Positions 24,450 through 31,699 of a stretch of DNA of 37,715 nucleotides are shown in pieces. Location: contig JAAYEM010000032.1 in assembly GCA_012728725.1 (NCBI GenBank), forward strand, positions 1-37,715, written 5' to 3'. Position 1 is the first letter of the stretch. Each line of letters opens with the position of its first letter. The stretch comes from Tissierellia bacterium. Its GTDB lineage: Bacteria; Bacillota; Clostridia; Tissierellales; Tepidimicrobiaceae. Both the position numbers and the translations under genes were made by a program. The notes under the pieces are model-generated. The model was not told where the DNA came from and ran no database searches. It worked only from the letters and a program-made list of their open reading frames with translations.

Positions 24450-24497
24450 AAAAGCACTTCCAAGTAGAGAAGCCTTTTCTACTTGGAAGTGCTTTTT
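24450..24497 (+). terminator. Terminator after the kor-rpiR operon
   Basis: A perfect 19-bp stem (24450-24468 with 24478-24496), 9-nt loop, ending in a T7 run. It is the longest simple terminator stem in the window. Confidence 0.92.
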
Positions 24498-24524
24498 TTG
24501 AAATGGAAACTTAGCATAGGAAAT

Positions 24525-24570
24525 TGTCATAAATGATATCATAATTAATATTATCATAAATGATAATAAT
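24525..24570. promoter_or_regulatory. Pair of palindromic TCATAAATGATA sites, candidate operator
   Basis: TCATAAATGATA occurs at 24527-24538 and 24554-24565, 27 bp apart. The second copy is the centre of a 9-bp-arm palindrome (24549-24557 with 24560-24568, AA between). TGATAATAATTATAT (24561-24575) is 12 of 14 to both the Fur and PerR 7-1-7 box patterns, so a Fur-family repressor is one candidate. The sites precede the phosphatase gene by about 80 bp. Confidence 0.45.
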
Positions 24571-24644
24571 TATATACATAAATTTTATGTTATAATAAAT
24601 ATTATTAACATACTTATAATAACTAATAATATATGGAGGTAAAA

Positions 24645-25259
24645 ATGAAAAGAATATTCTTTGTAAGACATGGAGAATCCCAATGGAATGTAGTAAATAG
24701 AATGCAAGGTCAAAACGATATACCACTTACAGAAAAGGGTATTAAACAAGCCAATTCAATTGCAAATAGATTAGTCAATGAAAATATAGATAAAATATAT
24801 TCTAGTGATTTAAAAAGAGCATACGAAACTGCCTTAATTATCGGAGATAGGCTTAATTTAGATGTAACTAAAATGAAAGAATTTAGAGAAATGAATTTTG
24901 GGGTATGGGAAGGGAAAACCCATGATGAAATTATGGCAGAGTACCAAGAGCAGTTCCTATATTGGAAAAAGGAACCAGAAAATACGAGAATAGATGGGGC
25001 TGAAACGTTGCAAGAATTACAAGAAAGAAGTATGGCTGCTTTAAATGAAATAATTTCCAGTAATAAGGAGGATAGTATACTTGTAGTTTCCCATGGGGTA
25101 ACTATAAAAGTTATGATATTAGGATTACTAGGGATGAGCCTATCAAATTATAAGAATTTAGTAATAGAAAATGTTAGCTTATCCATAGTAGAACTGAGGG
25201 ATTATAATAGGGTCTTAAAAATACTAAACGATACATGCCATGTAAAGGAGATTTGCTAA
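24645..25259 (+). CDS. Histidine phosphatase family protein (phosphoglycerate-mutase-like)
   Basis: A 204-residue cytoplasmic phosphatase. The phospho-histidine is His9 in VRHGESQWN, with Arg58, Glu82 and His150 (VVSHGVT) completing the catalytic set. The family includes alpha-ribazole phosphatase CobC and broad sugar-phosphate phosphatases; no cobalamin gene is nearby, so I give no substrate. ATG at 24645 is 4 nt after GGAGGT; ATG at 24633 overlaps that site. It has its own upstream region with palindromic repeats and runs into the flavoprotein gene one base later. Confidence 0.88.
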   Translation: MKRIFFVRHGESQWNVVNRMQGQNDIPLTEKGIKQANSIANRLVNENIDKIYSSDLKRAYETALIIGDRLNLDVTKMKEFREMNFGVWEGKTHDEIMAEYQEQFLYWKKEPENTRIDGAETLQELQERSMAALNEIISSNKEDSILVVSHGVTIKVMILGLLGMSLSNYKNLVIENVSLSIVELRDYNRVLKILNDTCHVKEIC

Positions 25260-25260
25260 A

Positions 25261-26475
25261 ATGAAGGTAGGTGTTATTGGTGGGGGACCTGCAGGAATGA
25301 TTGCTGCAGGATTTGCCGGATCTAGAGGTATAGATGTAACCTTGATAGAAAAGAACCAACGATTGGGCAAAAAGATGTTTATTACTGGAAAGGGTAGATG
25401 TAATATTACAAATGCATCTCCAATTGAGGAGTTTTTTGAAAAGATAATAACCAACAGTTCCTTTTTATATAGTAGTTTTTACTCTTTTACCAATGACGAT
25501 ATCATAAGATTACTGGAATCTTATGGGCTTAAGACAAAAGTTGAAAGAGGGAATAGGGTTTTTCCTGTTTCTGACAAGTCTAGTGATGTTATTAAGGCTT
25601 TAGAAAAATTTTTGATAGATAATAATGTAAATATACTATTAAAAACTAAAGTAAAGGAAGTTGACTTTAATGGTAAATTTAAGCTTACATTTGAAGATGG
25701 TAGGAAGGCTATATTTGATAAATTGGTTATAGCAACTGGAGGCATATCCTATCCAGCTACAGGTTCAACTGGAGATGGATATGGATTTGCAAGGAAATTA
25801 GGGCACACCATAATGCCTTTAAAGCCTTCCCTTGTTCCCATGGAAATAGAGGAAGACTGGATTAAGGATGTCCAAGGTTTATCTTTGAGGAATGTTAAAT
25901 TGATAGCTAGGATAGGCGACAAATTTATCCATGAGGAATTTGGAGAAATGATTTTTACCCATTATGGGATTTCAGGACCCATTGTATTGTCTATGAGCAA
26001 TGTGATTAATAAATTTGATAGGAAACATATAAAATTATCCATAGATTTAAAACCTGCGTTGTCCAAGGAGAAATTGGATATAAGGATATTGAGGGATTTT
26101 GAAATGTTTAAAAATAAGCAGATCAAAAATGGTTTGAAAAAACTATTACCTGTGAAGCTTATACCTATAATTATAGCTCAATCCGGCATAGATGAAGATA
26201 AACCTATACATCAAATTACAAAGGAAGACAGAGCTAGGCTGGTAGATAATATAAAAAGCCTACAGTTAACCTTTAGAAAATTTAGACCAATAGAGGAAGC
26301 CATAGTAACCTCTGGGGGTATATCCACTAAGGAGATCAATTCTTCTACCATGGAATCAAAGATAGTACCTGGATTGTATTTTGCTGGGGAAATAATAGAT
26401 GTGGATGGATTGACTGGAGGTTATAATCTACAGATTGCATATTCAACAGGATATTTAGCAGGCATTAATGTCTAA
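25261..26475 (+). CDS. HI0933/BaiN-family FAD-dependent oxidoreductase
   Basis: A 404-residue flavoprotein. The Rossmann FAD-binding motif GVIGGGPAGMIAAGFAGSRG (about 4-23) is followed by the family signature GKKMFITGKGRCNITNAS (about 37-54) and a C-terminal FAD contact GEIIDVDGLTGGYNLQIAYSTG (about 376-397). The family has been called aminoacetone oxidase-like or BaiN; the physiological reaction is not settled. ATG at 25261 with AAAGGAG 11 nt upstream. The stop codon is followed after 1 nt by the left arm of a long hairpin leading to the next gene. Confidence 0.88.
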   Translation: MKVGVIGGGPAGMIAAGFAGSRGIDVTLIEKNQRLGKKMFITGKGRCNITNASPIEEFFEKIITNSSFLYSSFYSFTNDDIIRLLESYGLKTKVERGNRVFPVSDKSSDVIKALEKFLIDNNVNILLKTKVKEVDFNGKFKLTFEDGRKAIFDKLVIATGGISYPATGSTGDGYGFARKLGHTIMPLKPSLVPMEIEEDWIKDVQGLSLRNVKLIARIGDKFIHEEFGEMIFTHYGISGPIVLSMSNVINKFDRKHIKLSIDLKPALSKEKLDIRILRDFEMFKNKQIKNGLKKLLPVKLIPIIIAQSGIDEDKPIHQITKEDRARLVDNIKSLQLTFRKFRPIEEAIVTSGGISTKEINSSTMESKIVPGLYFAGEIIDVDGLTGGYNLQIAYSTGYLAGINV

Positions 26476-26476
26476 T

Positions 26477-26554
26477 GCTAAAGCCTCATAATATTTTCAT
26501 TATTTGTCAACAATAAGCATAAAGTAATACAAATAATGAATTTAGGAGGCTAGC
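26477..26554 (+). promoter_or_regulatory. Long hairpin spanning the whole gap and masking the next ribosome-binding site
   Basis: The outer stem pairs GCTA (26477-26480) with TAGC (26551-26554) and GCCTC (26483-26487) with GAGGC (26546-26550), with a two-base bulge. The inner stem is a perfect 11-bp pairing of 26496-26506 with 26530-26540, leaving a 23-nt loop. The Shine-Dalgarno sequence GGAGG (26545-26549) is mostly in the right arm, and the hairpin ends on the base before ATG 26555. There is no T-run, so it is not a standard terminator. Confidence 0.6.
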
Positions 26555-27001
26555 ATGAAATCTATATTTAATATTATGGAGAAGGTTTTAATTGGAGTTG
26601 CAATTATTTGCATTACGTTTTTGCTGCTTATACAGTTTATGGCTTATGTAAATAATTATTCAATCTTAACCTCTAGATTTAATTGGCCAAGTAGGTATAC
26701 ATCTTATTCCCATTCCCTGTATTATGGAAAGGGGGTTGTAATACTAAAAAATATGATGCCAGAATATAAGGATGTAAATGTACTGGTAAATGGAGAGTAT
26801 TTTACTGACTTTACTAAAGGGGAGGAAGTTGAAATTACAGTATATGATAATGATTTAATAGAAATCGATGGCACAAAATATAATGAAAAATTACATTTTA
26901 AAATAATAGGAATAAGCAGTAATGTTGTAAGTCCTAAGTTAGACAGCCTTGTAACCGTATCCCAAAGTATAGAAATTGTGGGTAAAGTCCAATTAAAATA
27001 G
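26555..27001 (+). CDS. Hypothetical membrane-anchored protein
   Basis: I do not recognise this 148-residue protein. It has one N-terminal membrane segment (about 10-31, VLIGVAIICITFLLLIQFMAYV). The remainder is likely outside the membrane and beta-rich: YYGKGVVILKNM, VNVLVNGEYFTDF and a final run of short strands. No cysteine cluster or catalytic motif is seen. ATG at 26555, 5 nt after GGAGG. It sits between the flavoprotein and aroH. Its translation may be controlled by the hairpin that fills the upstream gap. Confidence 0.8.
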   Translation: MKSIFNIMEKVLIGVAIICITFLLLIQFMAYVNNYSILTSRFNWPSRYTSYSHSLYYGKGVVILKNMMPEYKDVNVLVNGEYFTDFTKGEEVEITVYDNDLIEIDGTKYNEKLHFKIIGISSNVVSPKLDSLVTVSQSIEIVGKVQLK

Positions 27002-27051
27002 GTTGTTTGATTATTGAATTTAATATATAATTATTAGAGGAAGTGATGTAA

Positions 27052-27414
27052 TTGAGGATTGTTTCTATAAGAGGTGCTATTACGGTTGAAAGCAATGATA
27101 AGGATAGTATTATAGATGCAACCAAAGAGCTATTATTGGAAATGGAAAAGGTTAACAATATTAATAAGGATAATGTTGTTAGCATCATATTTTCAGCAAC
27201 TAAAGATTTAAATACTGAATACCCGGCTAAGGCTGCTAGATTGTTGGGATATACTCAATGTGGTTTAATGTGTTTTAATGAGATGGAAGTTATAGGTAGT
27301 ATTGATAAATGTATTAGAATTATGATTCTGTATCAAGGTAATGTAGAACAAAAAGATGTAAAACATGTTTATCTAAAGGATGCAAAAACATTGAGACCAG
27401 ATTTAAATAAATAA
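27052..27414 (+). CDS. aroH: Chorismate mutase, AroH class
   Basis: The enzyme rearranges chorismate to prephenate, the branch step to Phe and Tyr. At 120 residues it matches the monofunctional trimeric AroH class (Bacillus 127). Conserved positions are visible: the N-terminal IRGA with its Arg, SATKDLNTEYPAKAAR (about 49-64), NEMEV, KCIR and YLKDAKTLRPDL near the C-terminus. TTG start at 27052. GAGG (27037-27040) is 11 nt away, but only 5 nt from an in-frame ATG at 27046 whose next codon is TAA. It is not next to other aromatic genes but before cmk, as in several Clostridia. Confidence 0.92.
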   Translation: MRIVSIRGAITVESNDKDSIIDATKELLLEMEKVNNINKDNVVSIIFSATKDLNTEYPAKAARLLGYTQCGLMCFNEMEVIGSIDKCIRIMILYQGNVEQKDVKHVYLKDAKTLRPDLNK

Positions 27415-27423
27415 GCCAATATG

Positions 27424-27449
27424 CCACCAATTGGGTGGTTATTATTTTG
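27424..27449 (+). terminator. Hairpin between aroH and cmk, possible attenuator
   Basis: CCACC (27424-27428) pairs with GGTGG (27434-27438), loop AATTG, then TTATTATTTTG. The stem is short and the tail broken, so it would end only part of the transcripts. Confidence 0.4.
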
Positions 27450-27463
27450 TTAGGAGGCCTATT

Positions 27464-28120
27464 ATGAGGGAAAGATTGGTTATAGCAATAGATGGGCCTG
27501 CAGGAGCAGGAAAAAGCACTATAGCTAAAAAAATCGCTAAAATCTTAAAACTAGAATATATTGATACTGGAGCTATGTATAGAGCCCTAACTTTGAAAGC
27601 AATAGAAGAAGGAGTTGATCCAGAAGATACAGAAGCAATACTAGAATTAATTGGATCCACTTCAATTTATTTTAAGGATAACCATATTTATTTGGATGGG
27701 ACAAGGGTAGATGAAGAAATTAGGCAAAATATTGTTAGTAGGAATGTATCTAAAATTGCAAAGATTAAAGAGGTTAGGGAAAAAATGGTAGAATTGCAAA
27801 GGGAATTGGCCAAATCAGGTAGTGTCATAATGGACGGAAGGGACATAGGAACAGTTGTATTACCCGATGCCAATTATAAGTTTTTTGTTACTGCCTCAGT
27901 AGAAGAAAGAGCAAGAAGAAGGTATAAAGAGTTAATAGAAAGCAATCAGAAGGTTACCTATGACCAAGTTCTAAGTCAAATTAAGGAAAGAGATAGGATT
28001 GATAGCACAAGGGAGATTTCTCCGCTGCAGAAAAGCCCTGATGCCTATGAAATTGATACCACCAATAAGACTATAGAGCAGTGTGTAGATGAAATAGTTG
28101 ATATAATAGAAGGGAGGTAA
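27464..28120 (+). CDS. cmk: Cytidylate kinase
   Basis: Cmk phosphorylates CMP and dCMP with ATP. The 218-residue protein has the P-loop GPAGAGKST (11-19), the GAMYRALT segment, the NMP-binding insert and DGRDIGT (about 125-131), followed by the lid ARRRYKEL. ATG at 27464, 6 nt after AGGAGG; an earlier in-frame start at 27431 lies before that site and inside the hairpin. plsC follows after 4 nt and ispH-rpsA after that, a well-conserved clostridial gene order. Confidence 0.95.
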   Translation: MRERLVIAIDGPAGAGKSTIAKKIAKILKLEYIDTGAMYRALTLKAIEEGVDPEDTEAILELIGSTSIYFKDNHIYLDGTRVDEEIRQNIVSRNVSKIAKIKEVREKMVELQRELAKSGSVIMDGRDIGTVVLPDANYKFFVTASVEERARRRYKELIESNQKVTYDQVLSQIKERDRIDSTREISPLQKSPDAYEIDTTNKTIEQCVDEIVDIIEGR

Positions 28121-28124
28121 TTGG

Positions 28125-28709
28125 TTGACTTTTTATAGGGTTGCTCGAATTATTTTATTGGTTATATTTAAATTAATTTTTAAAATAGATGTTATAGGGG
28201 TAGAGAAAATTCCCAAAAAAGGTAGGGCAATTTTATGTTCTAATCATGTTAGCCTTTTAGATCCCATTGTGTTAGGCATAGCTGTACCTAGACCTATTTC
28301 ATTTATGGCAAAGAGGGAGTTGTTTGAAAAACCCATTTTAGGTAGTATAGTCCGTGGACTAAACTCATTCCCTGTTGATAGAGAAGGTTCTGATATATCA
28401 GCTATAAGAACTTCTTTAAAAGTATTAAAGGAAGGCAAGCTTCTAGGTATTTTCCCTGAAGGGACTAGGGTAAAAGAAATGGATTTGGATAATGCAAAAC
28501 CGGGAGTTGCTTTAATTGGTGTCAAAAGCAAATCACCAATAATCCCAGCCTATATTGATTCAAATTATAGACTTTTCAGCAAGGTTACTATTAGAATAGG
28601 AGAGCCTATATATCTGGATGAATATTTTGGAAATAGGCTTTCAACGGAGGATTATAAAAATATTAGTAAAAATGTGATGAAATCAATATATTCACTAAAA
28701 AGTTTATAG
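28125..28709 (+). CDS. plsC: 1-acyl-sn-glycerol-3-phosphate acyltransferase
   Basis: PlsC adds the second acyl chain to lysophosphatidic acid at the inner face of the membrane. The 194-residue protein has an N-terminal hydrophobic segment (about 7-20), the catalytic HX4D motif (His41-VSLL-Asp46) and the substrate-binding FPEGTR (110-115). TTG start at 28125, 7 nt after GGGAGG. It lies in the cmk-plsC-ispH-rpsA transcript. Confidence 0.93.
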   Translation: MTFYRVARIILLVIFKLIFKIDVIGVEKIPKKGRAILCSNHVSLLDPIVLGIAVPRPISFMAKRELFEKPILGSIVRGLNSFPVDREGSDISAIRTSLKVLKEGKLLGIFPEGTRVKEMDLDNAKPGVALIGVKSKSPIIPAYIDSNYRLFSKVTIRIGEPIYLDEYFGNRLSTEDYKNISKNVMKSIYSLKSL

Positions 28710-28721
28710 GAGGCAATAAAA

Positions 28722-30680
28722 GTGAAGATTTATATTGCTGAACATGCAGGCTATTGTTTTGGAGTAAAAAGGGCAGTTGAAATGGCAGAAAAAATTTTAG
28801 AAGAATCGGTGGACATGCCTATCTACTCATTAGGTCCATTAATCCATAATCCTCAAGTAGTTGAATACCTAAATAGTAAAGGATTAAAGGTTATAGATAA
28901 AATTGAAGGGGTAGATAATGGAAAGATTATCATAAGGGCCCACGGTGTGCCATATAGTCTGCAGAAAAAAATAGAGGACTTAGATTTAGAATTAATAGAT
29001 TGTACCTGTCCCTATGTAAAAGCTGTTCATAAAAGGGTAAGGGAATATAGAGATAATGGATATAAAATAGTTATAATAGGTGATAAAAACCATCCAGAGG
29101 TAATTGGGATTAATGGATGGTGCAATGATGAGGCCATCATCATAAACGAAGAGGAAGAAGCAAAGGATATGCCTAGATATGATAAAATATGTGTTGTTTC
29201 CCAAACTACCAATAGATTGGAAAAATTTGAGAGATTATCCAATATAGTTATGGAGAAGGGGAATGAAGTTAAAGTATTTAATACAATATGTAATGCTACA
29301 AACCTAAGGCAAACTGCCTGTGAGAAATTGGCAAAAAAAGTTGATGCAATGATTGTAATAGGAGGGTATAATAGTTCCAATACAAATAAGCTAGCTGAAA
29401 TAAGTAAAAGGTATTGTAATAATGTATATCATATAGAATTATATAAAGATTTACCTTTACAAGAGATAAGAAAATTTAATACAATAGGTATAACTGCAGG
29501 TGCTTCAACACCTGATTGGATAATTAAGGAGGTTGTTGATACAATGAACAATATTAATAACAATGAAATAATGGAAGCAATAGAAAATACACTAGTACAA
29601 ATCCACAGAGGAGATATACTAAAGGGTAAGGTTATATATGTAACAGACGAGGAAATAATGGTAAATATTAATTATAAGTCCGATGGAATTATAACTAAAG
29701 ATGAATTATCTAATGATCCCGATATAAATCCTAAAGATTTATATAAAGAAGGGGACGAAATAGAGGTATATGTGGTCAAATTAGATGATGGAGAAGGAAA
29801 TGTGGTACTTTCTAGAAGACGCTTTGAGGCAATAAGAGGATGGGAAGAACTTGAAAGGGCATACAAAAATAATGAAATAATTGAATGCAAAGTAATAACA
29901 GATGTAAAGGGTGGGTTATCTGTACTAGTGAATGGTATAAATGGTTTCATGCCAGCATCCCAAATTTCATTGGAATATGTAAATGATTTAAGCCTTTATA
30001 AGGGCAAAAAATTATCTGCTAAAATTATAGATTTTGATAGGGGTAGGAGAAGGCTTATTTTGTCAAGTAAAGAAGTTGAAAAAATGGAATTAGAAAAGAA
30101 AATAGATGAGCTATGGAATAGTCTTGAAGTTGGAAAAACAATAGAGGGTAGAGTTGAAAGGCTAACAAATTTTGGAGCCTTTGTTGATATTGGTGGCGTA
30201 GATGGATTAATCCATATTTCAGATCTGTCTTGGACTAGGATAAATCATCCATCAGAGGTTGTAAAAGTAGGTGATAAAGTTCAGGTTCAGGTGTTAGACT
30301 TTGATAGGGATAGAAATAGAATATCATTAGGGTTGAAACAAACTTTGCCTCAACCTTGGGATATATTTATTGAGAATAGAAAAGTTGGGGATGTGATCTC
30401 TGGTAAGGTTGTTAATATTTTAGATTTTGGTGCTTTTGTAAGATTAGAAGAAGGTGTGGATGGATTGATTCATGTTTCCCAAATATCAAAGGAACATGTA
30501 AATAAACCCTCTGATAGATTAGAAGTTGGACAAAATGTTACAGTTAAAATTATTGACATAAACGAAGAAGATGAAAGAATTAGCTTAAGCATGAAGGCTT
30601 TAGAAGAAGATATGGAAGTTGAACCATTAGAAAATCAAGATATAGATGTAACAATAGAAGATATTGCAAAGAATGAGTAA
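28722..30680 (+). CDS. ispH: Fused 4-hydroxy-3-methylbut-2-enyl diphosphate reductase and ribosomal protein S1
   Basis: A 652-residue two-part protein. Residues 1-280 are IspH, the last enzyme of the MEP isoprenoid pathway, with all three iron-sulfur ligands (Cys12, Cys96, Cys190) and conserved His42, His74 and His124. Residues about 296-626 hold four S1 RNA-binding repeats (about 296-367, 384-452, 470-538, 555-626); the last two have the typical NFGAFVDI/DFGAFVRL cores. Such fusions are known in Clostridia. No stop or frameshift separates the parts. GTG start at 28722 after AGGAGG. The MEP pathway and a four-repeat S1 fit an anaerobic Firmicute. A structured element and a terminator follow directly. 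Confidence 0.95.
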   Translation: MKIYIAEHAGYCFGVKRAVEMAEKILEESVDMPIYSLGPLIHNPQVVEYLNSKGLKVIDKIEGVDNGKIIIRAHGVPYSLQKKIEDLDLELIDCTCPYVKAVHKRVREYRDNGYKIVIIGDKNHPEVIGINGWCNDEAIIINEEEEAKDMPRYDKICVVSQTTNRLEKFERLSNIVMEKGNEVKVFNTICNATNLRQTACEKLAKKVDAMIVIGGYNSSNTNKLAEISKRYCNNVYHIELYKDLPLQEIRKFNTIGITAGASTPDWIIKEVVDTMNNINNNEIMEAIENTLVQIHRGDILKGKVIYVTDEEIMVNINYKSDGIITKDELSNDPDINPKDLYKEGDEIEVYVVKLDDGEGNVVLSRRRFEAIRGWEELERAYKNNEIIECKVITDVKGGLSVLVNGINGFMPASQISLEYVNDLSLYKGKKLSAKIIDFDRGRRRLILSSKEVEKMELEKKIDELWNSLEVGKTIEGRVERLTNFGAFVDIGGVDGLIHISDLSWTRINHPSEVVKVGDKVQVQVLDFDRDRNRISLGLKQTLPQPWDIFIENRKVGDVISGKVVNILDFGAFVRLEEGVDGLIHVSQISKEHVNKPSDRLEVGQNVTVKIIDINEEDERISLSMKALEEDMEVEPLENQDIDVTIEDIAKNE

Positions 30681-30769
30681 AATGTAAAGGGGTTTGATGT
30701 ATATTTTCTTTTGTATTGTAGAAAATAATAATGTGACCTCACAAACTACATCAAGACCCCCTTTACATT
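30681..30769 (+). repeat. Three-way-junction-like inverted-repeat element after rpsA
   Basis: AATGTAAAGGGG (30681-30692) pairs perfectly with 30758-30769, and TTGATGTA (30694-30701) with 30747-30754 across a 1x3 internal loop. Inside are two hairpins: TATTTTC/GAAAATA (30702-30708 with 30721-30727) and TGTG/CACA (30732-30735 with 30740-30743). It begins on the base after the stop codon. It has no U-tail and is followed by an ordinary terminator, so it is not needed to end transcription. It may be a structured 3' UTR, a processing site or a small inverted-repeat (MITE-like) insertion. Confidence 0.6.
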
Positions 30770-30801
30770 ATTTCTGTGGTTGTATGCCACAGAAATTTTT
30801 T
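30770..30801 (+). terminator. Terminator of the ispH-rpsA transcript
   Basis: A 10-bp stem (30770-30779 with 30787-30796), 7-nt loop TTGTATG, followed by T to 30801. Confidence 0.85.
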
Positions 30802-30868
30802 ATAATAACCATTAAAATTTAATATATACTGTAGATAAATGGAAAATCAATATGTTTAGGGGGATTCC

Positions 30869-31657
30869 ATGGATAAGTGGGAAGTATTCAAACAAAATAT
30901 AGATAAGTTGATTAATATTGATTTAAACTATTATAAAGAAAAACAGATGAAAAGAAGAATTACTTCTCTTATGATTAGGAATGGGTATAATGATTTTGAT
31001 GAGTATTTTTTGGGTCTAAAATCGGACAAGGCTTTGCTGGATCAATTTATAAATTATTTGACAATTAATGTATCAGAATTTTATAGAAATCCATCCCAAT
31101 GGGAAGTATTGGGGAAGGAAATATTGCCAGATCTAGTTTCTAAATATAAAAGGCCTATAAAAGTTTGGAGTTCTGCCTGTTCCACAGGGGAGGAGCCTTA
31201 TTCCTTAGTGATGCTTTTGACTAAATTTTACAATTTAAATCAAATAGAAGTATTGGCTTCAGATATAGATGAGGGTGCAATAGAAAAGGCTAAAATAGGA
31301 CTTTATGGAGAAAAGGCATTAGCCAATCTGCCAGGTCAATTCAAACAAGAGTATTTTGAAAAGGTAGGAAATTCCTATAAAATAAAAGATATAATAAAAA
31401 ATCGTGTTGAATTTAAAAAACTTGATCTTTTAAAAGATCCATTTCCTAAAGATATGGACCTTATCACCTGTAGAAATGTAATGATATATTTTACTGATGA
31501 GGCTAAAGAGCTACTGTATAAGAAGTTTCATGACAGTTTAAGCCAGGAAGGGGTCTTTTTTGTAGGAAGCACTGAACAAATAATACTGCCAGAAAGGTAC
31601 AATTTTAAATCTATTAAAACATTTTTCTATAAAAAATTAAATAGTTATCCTAAATGA
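30869..31657 (+). CDS. cheR: CheR-type chemoreceptor glutamate methyltransferase
   Basis: CheR methylates glutamates of chemoreceptors with SAM. The 262-residue protein has the N-terminal helical CheR domain (1-75, ending LTINVSEFYRNP), the SAM-binding SACSTGEEPYS (102-112) and CRNVMIYF (about 196-203). ATG at 30869, 5 nt after AGGGGG. No other chemotaxis gene lies nearby, so it is an orphan cheR. It stands between ispH-rpsA and the M42 peptidases, 42 nt before the latter, and may be co-transcribed with them. Confidence 0.92.
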   Translation: MDKWEVFKQNIDKLINIDLNYYKEKQMKRRITSLMIRNGYNDFDEYFLGLKSDKALLDQFINYLTINVSEFYRNPSQWEVLGKEILPDLVSKYKRPIKVWSSACSTGEEPYSLVMLLTKFYNLNQIEVLASDIDEGAIEKAKIGLYGEKALANLPGQFKQEYFEKVGNSYKIKDIIKNRVEFKKLDLLKDPFPKDMDLITCRNVMIYFTDEAKELLYKKFHDSLSQEGVFFVGSTEQIILPERYNFKSIKTFFYKKLNSYPK

Positions 31658-31699
31658 TACAATTCTTTATCATAGTTAAAATATGTAAAGGGGGTTTAA

